From contig SKLY01000012.1 of NCBI GenBank assembly GCA_007121335.1, positions 1 to 64,000 on the forward strand: a stretch of DNA of 64,000 bases. Reading direction: 5' to 3'. The notes under the pieces were generated by a model. The model did not search any database and was not told the origin of the DNA. It saw only the letters and a program-made list of their open reading frames with translations. The position numbers and the translations under genes were made by a program. Positions 33,996-41,364 of this stretch are shown in pieces. This DNA comes from Saprospiraceae bacterium. Its GTDB lineage: Bacteria > Bacteroidota > Bacteroidia > Chitinophagales > Saprospiraceae. Each line of letters opens with the position of its first letter. Position 1 is the stretch's first letter.

Positions 33996-36620
33996 ATGGC
34001 CCCCCTGCTATTCGAAAAGAATGTTGACACAAAGAAGGAGAAGCCGGAAGCAAAAGCAAAGACCACCGGCGACACAACACAAACTGCACAGAACAGGAAA
34101 AAATACACCTATGAGGAGGCGCTGAAAAAATCTACCGCATACTTTAATGGTGATGATCTGGCAGCAAGGGTTTGGATTAATAAATACGCACTCAAAGATT
34201 CACACGGGAATATCTACGAAGCCACTCCGGACGACATGCACCACAGACTGGCATCGGAAATAGCCCGCATTGAAAGCAAGTATCCACAACCAGTAGGAGA
34301 GGATGAAATCTACGAATTGCTAAAGGAATTCAAGTACATCGTGCCTCAGGGTGGTCCGATGACCGGAATTGGCAATGACTTTCAGGTCGCTTCCCTGTCC
34401 AATTGCTTTGTGATTGGCAACAATGGACCGGCTGATTCCTACGGCGGTATTATGAAAACCGATGAGGAACAGGTCCAGTTGATGAAGCGCCGCGGTGGTG
34501 TGGGACACGACCTCTCTCATATCCGGCCCAAAGGAAGTCCGGTGCAAAACTCTGCCCTCACCTCTACCGGCATCGTTCCCTTTATGGAGCGCTATTCAAA
34601 CTCTACCCGCGAGGTAGCTCAGGACGGTCGAAGAGGTGCACTGATGCTGACTGTATCCGTTAAACACCCCGATGCTGAACACTTTATCGATGCCAAGATA
34701 GACGGCACCAAAGTGACAGGAGCCAATGTCTCAGTAAAAATTGACGACGAGTTCATGAGATCAGTGGAGAGCGGTCAGGCATACCTGCAAAAATACCCCA
34801 TTAACAGCCGCAAACCGGTTTATAAAAAATCCATTGACGCCGCTTCCCTGTGGAAAAAAATCGTACACAATGCCTGGAAATCCGCCGAGCCCGGCATCAT
34901 TTTCTGGGACACCGTAATTAGGGAATCCGTGCCCGATTGCTATGCAGACCTGGGTTTTGAAACGGTATCTACCAATCCATGCGGCGAGATTCCTCTGTGC
35001 CCTTACGACAGTTGCCGTCTGTTGGCGGTCAATCTGTTCAGCTATGTCAATAATCCCTACACACCGGATGCCTCCTTCGACATGGAGTTGTTTAAAAAGC
35101 ATGCCGGAATGGCTCTGAGGATAATGGACGACATTGTAGATCTCGAACTCGAAAAGATCGACGCTATTATTGAAAAGCTCGAAAAGGACCCCGAGCCAAT
35201 GGCGATCAAACGCACCGAATACGAACTTTGGAAAAAAACCAGAGAAAAGTGTATTCAAGGTAGGAGAACCGGATTGGGTATCACCGGAGAAGGAGATATG
35301 CTCGCAGCATTGGGTCTGACTTACGGAACCGATGAGGCCACAAAATTTTCTGTTGAAGTGCATAAAACACTCGCGGTAGAATCTTACCGTATGTCGGTGG
35401 CATTGGCCGGAGACAGAGGAAAATTTCCCGTGTACGACTACCGTAAAGAGGAGAAAAATCCCTTTGTGCAGCGCATAAGAAATGAAGATCCGGAACTGTA
35501 TGACGAAATGGTTAAAAAAGGCCGGCGTAATATTGCCATACTGACCATCGCTCCAACGGGCACAACCAGTATGATGACTCAAACCACCTCCGGAATCGAA
35601 CCTGCTTTCCTCATTAGCTATAAGCGCCGGAGAAAAGTCAACCCCAACGACCAAAATGTACGCGTCGATTTTGTGGACGATGTGGGTGATTCATGGGAAG
35701 AGTATCGCGTCTTCCACCACAAATTTGTCGATTGGTTAAAGGCCAATGGCCACGATGTCGATAAGGTGAGACAGATGGAAGATGAGGAAATGCAAACCCT
35801 GATTCGCAAATCTCCTTACTACAAAGCCACCGCCAACGACGTGGATTGGGTTTCCAAAGTGAAAATGCAGGGCGCTATTCAAAAGTGGGTGGACCACTCC
35901 ATCAGTGTTACGGTCAATGTGCCGGAGGAAACACCGGAAGAACTGATCGGCGAAATTTACCTCACCGGTTGGAAAAGCGGATGCAAAGGTATTACGGTCT
36001 ATCGCGACGGATCGAGATCAGGGGTGCTTGTTACAGACAAAAAGGAGAAAAAGGAAGAGACAACGACGGGAATAACCGACGCACCGAAGCGTCCCAGAAT
36101 CCTCGAGGCTGACATCGTCAAGTTCATGAACAACGAGGAAAAGTGGATTGCAGTCGTCGGTTTGCTGGATGGCAAGCCCTATGAGATTTTTACTGGTAAA
36201 GCAGAGGAGTCGTTCTCCATTCTCTCCACCGTGGAAAAGGGCTGGGTCATCAAAAGCCGCACGGAAGACGGCAGCAGCCGCTACGACTTCTCTTACCTGG
36301 ACCGCCAGGGTTACCGCATCACCATTGAGGGACTTTCAAGGACATTTAACAAGGAGTACTGGAATTACGCCAAGTTGATCTCCGGAGTACTGCGTCACGG
36401 AATGCCCATTGAATACGTCGTGGATGTGGTTGCCAACCTCCAGCTCAATGAAGACCTTTTGAATAACTGGAAAAACGGGGTGGCCAGAGCACTAAAGCGT
36501 TATATTGAGGACGGGACTGCTCCCGCGAAAAACAGTTGCCCATCTTGTGGCGAGCATACCCTGGTCTATCAGGAGGGCTGCCTGGTGTGCAACAGTTGTG
36601 GACACTCCAAGTGCGAGTGA
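33996..36620 (+). CDS. nrdJ: Adenosylcobalamin-dependent (class II) ribonucleotide reductase
   Basis: Reduces ribonucleotides to deoxyribonucleotides using a radical generated from vitamin B12 coenzyme. The 874-residue protein begins with a variable K/T-rich segment (about 1-35), then a ten-stranded barrel. C137 in LSNCFVIG is one of the redox cysteine pair. NPCGEIPL supplies N327, C329 (the thiyl radical site) and E331. The finger and loop regions (TIAPTGTTSMM) follow. The C-terminus ends with a zinc-ribbon-like CPSCG...CLVCNSCGHSKC that would shuttle electrons from thioredoxin. No NrdR box or cobalamin riboswitch was seen in the 220-bp AT-rich upstream region. Confidence 0.95.
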   Translation: MAPLLFEKNVDTKKEKPEAKAKTTGDTTQTAQNRKKYTYEEALKKSTAYFNGDDLAARVWINKYALKDSHGNIYEATPDDMHHRLASEIARIESKYPQPVGEDEIYELLKEFKYIVPQGGPMTGIGNDFQVASLSNCFVIGNNGPADSYGGIMKTDEEQVQLMKRRGGVGHDLSHIRPKGSPVQNSALTSTGIVPFMERYSNSTREVAQDGRRGALMLTVSVKHPDAEHFIDAKIDGTKVTGANVSVKIDDEFMRSVESGQAYLQKYPINSRKPVYKKSIDAASLWKKIVHNAWKSAEPGIIFWDTVIRESVPDCYADLGFETVSTNPCGEIPLCPYDSCRLLAVNLFSYVNNPYTPDASFDMELFKKHAGMALRIMDDIVDLELEKIDAIIEKLEKDPEPMAIKRTEYELWKKTREKCIQGRRTGLGITGEGDMLAALGLTYGTDEATKFSVEVHKTLAVESYRMSVALAGDRGKFPVYDYRKEEKNPFVQRIRNEDPELYDEMVKKGRRNIAILTIAPTGTTSMMTQTTSGIEPAFLISYKRRRKVNPNDQNVRVDFVDDVGDSWEEYRVFHHKFVDWLKANGHDVDKVRQMEDEEMQTLIRKSPYYKATANDVDWVSKVKMQGAIQKWVDHSISVTVNVPEETPEELIGEIYLTGWKSGCKGITVYRDGSRSGVLVTDKKEKKEETTTGITDAPKRPRILEADIVKFMNNEEKWIAVVGLLDGKPYEIFTGKAEESFSILSTVEKGWVIKSRTEDGSSRYDFSYLDRQGYRITIEGLSRTFNKEYWNYAKLISGVLRHGMPIEYVVDVVANLQLNEDLLNNWKNGVARALKRYIEDGTAPAKNSCPSCGEHTLVYQEGCLVCNSCGHSKCE

Positions 36621-36657
36621 TCTAATTACCAAAAGTTCTATTATTCAATCAATCATC

Positions 36658-36694
36658 AGCGCATTCACAGCCTCAGGGAGTGAATGCGCTTTTT
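36658..36694 (+). terminator. Terminator of nrdJ
   Basis: Perfect 11-bp stem AGCGCATTCAC/GTGAATGCGCT (36658-36668 with 36680-36690) followed by TTTT. It separates nrdJ from the cupin gene. Confidence 0.88.
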
Positions 36695-36727
36695 GTTTCA
36701 ACCTATTCACGCAACAACCCTGTCCTT

Positions 36728-37081
36728 ATGATCATCAAAGGCAATGAACAGACTGAAAAATACATTGGCGAAAATTGCTACATCACCGAGCTCCTGAACA
36801 GCCCCGATCTACCCGAACTGTCTGTCGCTGTGGCGAGGGTCCTGCCGGGTGAGGAAACCGAACTCCACGCTCTGGACGGACACGAGGTTTACTATGTTTT
36901 GCAGGGAAAAGGCGAGGTTTTTATCGATGGAGCAAACAGAGGGACCCTGGAAAAGGGCGATCTGGCCCTCATTAAAAAGGACCTCAGCCAAAAGATCACC
37001 AACACCGGCACTGGAGACCTGGTTTTCCTCTGTATATGCAGCCCCAGGTTTAGACCGGAGGGGTATCGCGCTTTGGAGTAG
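36728..37081 (+). CDS. Single-domain cupin protein
   Basis: From the ATG at 36728 (MIIKGNEQTEKYIGENCYIT) the protein has 117 residues. An in-frame extension to 36680 would overlap the nrdJ terminator and is unlikely. The cupin motifs are visible: motif 1 as ETELHALDGHEVYYVLQGKGEV, of which the metal ligands would be H, H and E (seen as LHALDGHEVYYVL), and motif 2 as KGDLALIKKDLSQKITN, in which the usual second histidine is replaced, so metal binding may be weak. Function unknown. It is followed by the REP-like repeat region. Confidence 0.82.
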   Translation: MIIKGNEQTEKYIGENCYITELLNSPDLPELSVAVARVLPGEETELHALDGHEVYYVLQGKGEVFIDGANRGTLEKGDLALIKKDLSQKITNTGTGDLVFLCICSPRFRPEGYRALE

Positions 37082-37113
37082 TGGTTCCGTATGGCCGTGG
37101 GTGTCAGCACGGC

Positions 37114-37459
37114 TTTGTCTCACCCCTTCAGGGTGAAATATGGGGGGGGGTGATTTTCGCGTGGTGTTGCGCCGGGGGCTTAACCCCACGCTTTGATGTT
37201 TTGCCCTTTCAGGGCGTTTGCTTCATCTGACCCCAACGAGGGCGTGCAACATGGCCTGGAGTGGAAATTTCAGGCACTCGTTTCCGAAAAATGATTCTGT
37301 GGGTATTTTTTAATGCCGGGTTTTTGTCTCACCCCTTCAGGGTGAAATATGGGGGGGGTGATTTTCGCGTGGTGTTGCGCCGGGGGCTTAACCCCACGCT
37401 TTGATGTTTTGCCCTTTCAGGGCGTTTGCTTTACAAGACCCCAACGGGGTCATACAACA
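37114..37459. repeat. Two near-identical direct repeats built from REP-like palindromes
   Basis: A unit of about 110 bp occurs at 37114-37223 and 37323-37431. The copies agree at every base except the length of a G-run (nine versus eight G). Each contains the short imperfect palindromes CACCCCTTCAGGGTG, GGGGGCTTAACCCC and GCCCTTTCAGGGC. Similarity continues, more diverged, through GACCCCAACGAGGG (first copy) or GACCCCAACGGGGTC (second copy) to about 37250 and 37459. This looks like a repetitive extragenic palindrome array. No RAYT transposase gene is in the window. Confidence 0.8.
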
Positions 37460-37788
37460 AAACGATGGGTAACACCCATCGCCAGGACAAGAAGTAATGG
37501 CACCCTGAAGGGGTGCGACAATATTCCAGTACTTTAAGAGCAACGCCCATCGCTTAAGCTGCAGAAGAACAACCACCGAAAGAACCCTACAAATTTTTCA
37601 AGAAAAAACATCCTTATAGAAATAATATGTAAACAACATAAAACCAAATAAATACGAAAATTTTTCGTCCTCTCCAATCTTAAGTCTTTAAAATAAACCG
37701 GTCTGGAGGAACCAACTTCCCGAAAAATGGTGTTACCTTAGCGTAAATTCAATATTAAATTAATGTTAAGTCAGTAAAGCGAGGAGTT
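37460..37788. repeat. Further palindromic fragments, then AT-rich spacer
   Basis: Shortly after the second repeat come GATGGGTAACACCCATC (37464-37480) and CACCCTGAAGGGGTG (37501-37515), the latter being the inverse of the palindrome that opens each 110-bp unit. ACGCCCATCGC near 37543 resembles a half of the former. They look like degraded or inverted relatives of the same family. From about 37600 to 37788 the sequence is plain AT-rich upstream region for the next gene, where I see nothing specific. Confidence 0.6.
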
Positions 37789-38280
37789 ATGGCAAAGCAC
37801 AAGTTCAAAGAGGAGAAGCGGTTTCGGCACCGGGCATTTTATGTATTACTCGGTCTGATAATTCTCGGAGCGTCATATAGATTGGTTGAGCAATTTGTAC
37901 TGGCACCTGTCGTGAGTTGGGGCATGGTTGCTGCCTTCACCGGCATGATAATGGTATCTGCTCTGATAATTTACCTCTTGAGCTCGGTTCGCTTTGTGAC
38001 GGTGGTGTCTAAAAAAGGCATAAAGTACCAGTTGTACCCGCTGCACTTCAAAAGACAGAAGGTCAAGTGGGACGATATTGAGGAGTACAAAGTTGTGGAA
38101 CTTCCCCGCAAAGATGCATGGAGTGGTTGGAACCTGTACTACAGTTCTGATTTTAACAACTACGGCTTTGGAGAGCACAAGGGCTTGTTTGTCAAATTGA
38201 AGAACGGCGAAAACATCTATCTCGGCATTGAGCACGAGGCCGAACTCAAGAAAAATATAAAGAAACTGGCTCGGAATTAA
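37789..38280 (+). CDS. Small membrane protein with PH-like C-terminal domain
   Basis: A 163-residue protein with a basic N-terminus (MAKHKFKEEKRFRHR), two transmembrane segments (about 17-35 and 43-65), and a cytoplasmic beta-rich domain of about 95 residues (GIKYQLYPLHFKRQKVKWDD, then GLFVKLKNGENIYLGIE). The last part resembles the bacterial PH-like domains found in DUF6141-type proteins, where a WDDIEEYKV-like strand is typical. No function is known. It stands alone between two repeat-rich spacers. Confidence 0.72.
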   Translation: MAKHKFKEEKRFRHRAFYVLLGLIILGASYRLVEQFVLAPVVSWGMVAAFTGMIMVSALIIYLLSSVRFVTVVSKKGIKYQLYPLHFKRQKVKWDDIEEYKVVELPRKDAWSGWNLYYSSDFNNYGFGEHKGLFVKLKNGENIYLGIEHEAELKKNIKKLARN

Positions 38281-38617
38281 CTCAGTTGGAAAGTAAAAAG
38301 CTCGGAAAGTAAAAAGTTCGGAAATGACTCGCCTCTCACCCGCCAATTCTTTGGTGGTGGTAATGCATTGTGTCTCTAGTAACACCCCTAAATTCTATTG
38401 ATTACACTCCACCAACAAACTCCCTGTTGGTAGCCCCCAAATTCCGGTTAGTAGGTGAATTGCGTGTTTTGTGAGTCATTTTACTCATCCTGAATATCCC
38501 CTTGCAAACTTACAAGCGAATTTATTGATTCCGATAAGTTGACGGCCCCACCAAAGTGTTGGGGGCAGGCTTTATGAATTTGGCGTTAAGAAAAATTGGT
38601 TTCTCACCGTTAAGAAT
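38281..38617. other. Gene-free region with short repeats
   Basis: No supported gene. Two adjacent 16-bp copies GGAAAGTAAAAAGCTC and GGAAAGTAAAAAGTTC occupy 38288-38319. A small stem CCAACA/TGTTGG lies near 38411-38430. At 38548-38570 stands the 23-nt element CCACCAAAGTGTTGGGGGCA plus GGC, which recurs with two mismatches at 56431-56453. Confidence 0.5.
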
Positions 38618-38747
38618 GTTGTCAGTGTTTGAAGTTCATAGGAATTCGACAAAAAGATTCGGAGAGTCAATAGCAACAAACTCTAAAAGCCGTGATTCTT
38701 CCCTTAGTATTGGTGCTTTGCAAATTCCTATGAACAAGTTTGACAAC
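38618..38747. repeat. 130-bp element with imperfect terminal inverted repeats
   Basis: The ends carry GTTGTCA (38618-38624) and TGACAAC (38741-38747). Slightly inside lies a perfect 13-bp inverted pair GTTCATAGGAATT (38634-38646) and AATTCCTATGAAC (38723-38735). The interior has no frame. The architecture is that of a miniature inverted-repeat element or a long stem with a 76-nt loop. No target-site duplication is visible at the borders. Confidence 0.55.
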
Positions 38748-38760
38748 TTTTAGGTGAGGG

Positions 38761-38895
38761 GCCGATTTTTTAGTCAAATTCATACGAGGCCTTGTCCCCA
38801 AAGCTTTGGGGATTGTTACTTTTTGTACCTGTCCCCCCCAAAGCTTTGGGGGGTGGATCAAGACAAAAAGTAATATAGAGTGCGTTGAAATCGGC
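38761..38895. repeat. Nested palindrome cluster
   Basis: Four symmetric layers lie within 135 bp. The outer layer is GCCGATTT (38761-38768) with AAATCGGC (38888-38895). The middle layer is TTACTTTTTGT (38816-38826) with ACAAAAAGTAA (38863-38873). The core is the perfect 20-bp palindrome of six C, AAAGCTTT and six G (38834-38853). A sister palindrome CCCCAAAGCTTTGGGG lies at 38796-38811. It resembles a REP/BIME-like repeat with strong secondary structure. Confidence 0.7.
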
Positions 38896-39069
38896 AACAA
38901 TTACCCCAGTGACAAATTATGAATTGAATAAGATCCACATTTTTATGGGCCATCCATTAAGGGTTTTTGTAGCATTATATTTATGCATCAATCTATACAT
39001 TAATTACCGGCAACAAGACAAGTGTCAACTGCGAGGCTTGAGAGATTGCTAAAAATTTAGATAAGTGAA

Positions 39070-39101
39070 GACCCCGAGAATAAGGTTCGAGGGGTTTTTT
39101 T
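39070..39101 (+). terminator. Plus-strand terminator of an unidentified transcript
   Basis: ACCCC (39071-39075) pairs with GGGGT (39091-39095) with partial extension inside, followed by a run of seven T. No gene precedes it for about 790 bp, and the tRNA genes next to it are on the other strand. On the minus strand it would lie downstream of the tRNA-Leu, but a T-run is lacking there. Confidence 0.55.
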
Positions 39102-39127
39102 ATGGAAAAAAGGTGAGGGAAAAAATG

Positions 39128-39212
39128 TGCCCGGAGCGGGACTTGAACCCGCACGGCCGAGATGGCCACAGGATTTTAAGTCCTGCGTGTCTACCAATTC
39201 CACCACCCGGGC
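39128..39212 (-). tRNA. tRNA-Leu (anticodon TAA)
   Basis: Reading the minus strand, a class II tRNA of 85 nt folds. The acceptor GCCCGGG pairs with TCCGGGC (one G:T pair) and the discriminator is A. The D-arm contains GGAATTGGTAGACAC. The anticodon arm CAGGA CTTAAAA TCCTG gives TAA. A variable arm TGGCCATCTCGGCC is present, and the T-arm has GGTTCAAGTCC. CCA is not encoded. It precedes, in position, tRNA-Gly on the same strand. Confidence 0.97.
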
Positions 39213-39269
39213 ATTTCTTTTGAAGACTTGTGACTAAAAATTAGGAAGTGAAAGTCTGGAAAAAAACAG

Positions 39270-39342
<73 letters not shown>

Positions 39343-39547
39343 TTTCATTAAGCGACTGCAAATATACGACCCTTTTCCCAAACTTCGGAAAGTTTTTTGA
39401 AAAAAATATTCCTTTTCCACCGGACCAGGGCCTTCATGCGCGGATTTCTGGCTTTTGATAAACTTCACACCGGCTTTGGTCGTTACCATTCCCAAATTAT
39501 TGAGACATCAATTGCGTGGACCGTACACTGGGGTCCAGAACAATTGG

Positions 39548-39555
39548 TAATTTTG
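39548..39555 (+). promoter_or_regulatory. -7 promoter element of mnmA
   Basis: TAATTTTG, a perfect match to TAnnTTTG, lies 25 bp before the ATG at 39581. No clear -33 box was found. Confidence 0.5.
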
Positions 39556-39580
39556 CGTGATTTTTGAAAAAAGCATCCCG

Positions 39581-40675
39581 ATGAGTAAGAAAGGAAAGGT
39601 TTTGGTAGCCATGAGCGGTGGTATTGATAGCACCATGACGGCCCTGCTTTTGCACGAGCAGGGGTACGAGGTTATTGGCATTACCATGAAGACCTGGGAC
39701 TATGCCACTTCGGGCGGTGATTCCAGAGAGACGGGCTGTTGCAGTCTGGACTCGATAAACGATGCCCGCCAGGTTGCCGTTGACCACGGTTTCCACCACT
39801 TTATTATAGATATCCGCGACGAATTTGGTGATTTTGTCATCGATAATTTCATTGAGGAGTACATCGCCGGCAGAACACCTAATCCCTGTGTTTTGTGCAA
39901 CACTCATATAAAATGGGAGGCCATGTTGAAAAGGGCGGATTCCCTGGATTGTGAATTCATTGCAACCGGTCATTACGCCAAAAAGGTGTTTGAAAACGGC
40001 CGCTATTTTGTGCGCAGGGCCAAAGACCTGACCAAAGATCAGAGTTATGTCCTTTGGGGCCTCAGTCAGGAGTGTCTCAAGAGGTCGGTATTTCCCCTCG
40101 GTGATATGTTGAAATCTGAAGTGCGGGAACTCGCCATGGACCGGGGTTACAAAGAACTCGCAGGAAAACCCGAGAGCTACGAGATTTGCTTTGTTCCCGA
40201 CAACGACTACCGGGGTTTTCTCAAGCGGCAGGTGCCCGGCCTGGAAGAAGAAGTCGATGGAGGGTACTTCGTCGATCAGGAAGGCAAACTACTCGGGCGC
40301 CACAAAGGCTATCCCTTTTTTACAGTGGGGCAGAGAAGAGGTCTCGGAATCGCTTTCGGGGAGCCCATGTACGTCACGGAGATAAAGCCGGAGTCCAATA
40401 CCGTGGTGCTCGGCAAACAGGAAGATATGATCCGCAATGGGATGCGCGTCGGTGATTACAACTTCCTCAAGTACGAATCCATTGATAAACCCCTCGAAGT
40501 GGTCACCAAGGTGCGCTACCGGGACCGCGGAACGCTCAGTATCATGAGCATGGAAGGCGATGAGGTGATGGTGGAGTTCATGGCCAATGTCCGGGGAATT
40601 GCTCCCGGTCAGTCGGCTGTAATGTACGAGGGCGATGACGTCATCGGAGGCGGAATTATTAAAGCCAGTTTTTGA
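39581..40675 (+). CDS. mnmA: tRNA-specific 2-thiouridylase MnmA
   Basis: Uses ATP and persulfide sulfur to form 2-thiouridine at U34 of tRNA-Lys, -Glu and -Gln. The ATG at 39581 (MSKKGKVLVAMSGGIDS) gives 364 residues; an upstream GTG in frame is less likely because it lies on the -7 box. The PP-loop SGGIDS binds ATP. The catalytic cysteine pair is C103 in NPCVLCN and C203 in YEICFVPDNDYRGF. A C-terminal beta-barrel pair (TVGQRRGLGIA onward) completes the enzyme. rimM follows after 45 bp. Confidence 0.96.
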   Translation: MSKKGKVLVAMSGGIDSTMTALLLHEQGYEVIGITMKTWDYATSGGDSRETGCCSLDSINDARQVAVDHGFHHFIIDIRDEFGDFVIDNFIEEYIAGRTPNPCVLCNTHIKWEAMLKRADSLDCEFIATGHYAKKVFENGRYFVRRAKDLTKDQSYVLWGLSQECLKRSVFPLGDMLKSEVRELAMDRGYKELAGKPESYEICFVPDNDYRGFLKRQVPGLEEEVDGGYFVDQEGKLLGRHKGYPFFTVGQRRGLGIAFGEPMYVTEIKPESNTVVLGKQEDMIRNGMRVGDYNFLKYESIDKPLEVVTKVRYRDRGTLSIMSMEGDEVMVEFMANVRGIAPGQSAVMYEGDDVIGGGIIKASF

Positions 40676-40720
40676 GCCAGAATTTCATCCTGCTTTGCAG
40701 TGTAAACAAAACAACCATCC

Positions 40721-41266
40721 ATGGCCAGGTTAAAGAGAGAGCTGGAAGAACTCATCCCGGCGGGTCGGGTATTAAAACCCTACGGGAAAGATGGTTCTAT
40801 TAAGTTGGCCGGTGAAAACGAGGCATTTGAACAAATCCTCACAGAGGTCGAATTTATTTTCATCACAGATTTTGGAAGCAAGGTGCCCTTCCGGGTAGAG
40901 GAGGTGCGTCCCGGTCCACCCCCGATCGTCAAGTTGGAGGGTTTGGATGAGCCTGAAACAGCCCGGCGACTGAATGGTGCCGCATTTTTTTTGCTGCAGT
41001 CTGATGCTCAAAAGGCCAATCGCCACAAAAAATCCGACCCCCTTAAATTCATTGTGGGCTTTGAGGTTATCGACCACATCAGAGATGAGCTTGTCGGCAC
41101 GGTGATCAATACCGTGGAAATGGCCGGACAGTTGCTGGCTGAAGTTAAAGACCACGAGCTGGATAAAACCCACCTGATTCCCATCCACGAGGATATGATT
41201 GTATCCATGGACCCCGAGGCCAAAACCATCCTCATGGAACTCCCTGAAGGGCTTACCGAACTCTGA
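40721..41266 (+). CDS. rimM: Ribosome maturation factor RimM
   Basis: Assists maturation of the head of the 30S subunit and 16S rRNA processing. The N-terminal barrel starts with AGRVLKPYGKDGSIKLAG, equivalent to the GxIxxxHGxxGxxxV motif of the family. The PRC-barrel C-terminal half contains FIVGFEVIDH, LVGTVINTVEMAGQLLAEV and HLIPIHEDMIVSMDPEAKTI, ending with LMELPEGL. The length of 181 residues is standard. It is not next to trmD or rpsP here, unlike in many bacteria, and probably shares the mnmA transcript, giving a small RNA-modification/ribosome unit. Confidence 0.9.
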   Translation: MARLKRELEELIPAGRVLKPYGKDGSIKLAGENEAFEQILTEVEFIFITDFGSKVPFRVEEVRPGPPPIVKLEGLDEPETARRLNGAAFFLLQSDAQKANRHKKSDPLKFIVGFEVIDHIRDELVGTVINTVEMAGQLLAEVKDHELDKTHLIPIHEDMIVSMDPEAKTILMELPEGLTEL

Positions 41267-41364
41267 TCAATAGGATTCATGCTTGATTTTTGTTAAAAAT
41301 GGCTGGATTTGGGTCGTTTATTGAAAAAGGTTTGCATCTTCAGATAAATTTAAGATATAAAATC

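Noticed and set aside
37349-37537. Open frames on both strands in the REP-like array
   Set aside because: They follow the palindromes, lack any family signature and break at the G-run length difference between copies.
37114-37560. CRISPR array suggested by repeated units
   Set aside because: Only two units, of 110 bp, with palindromes inside and no regular 25-40-bp repeat/spacer pattern; no cas gene in the window.
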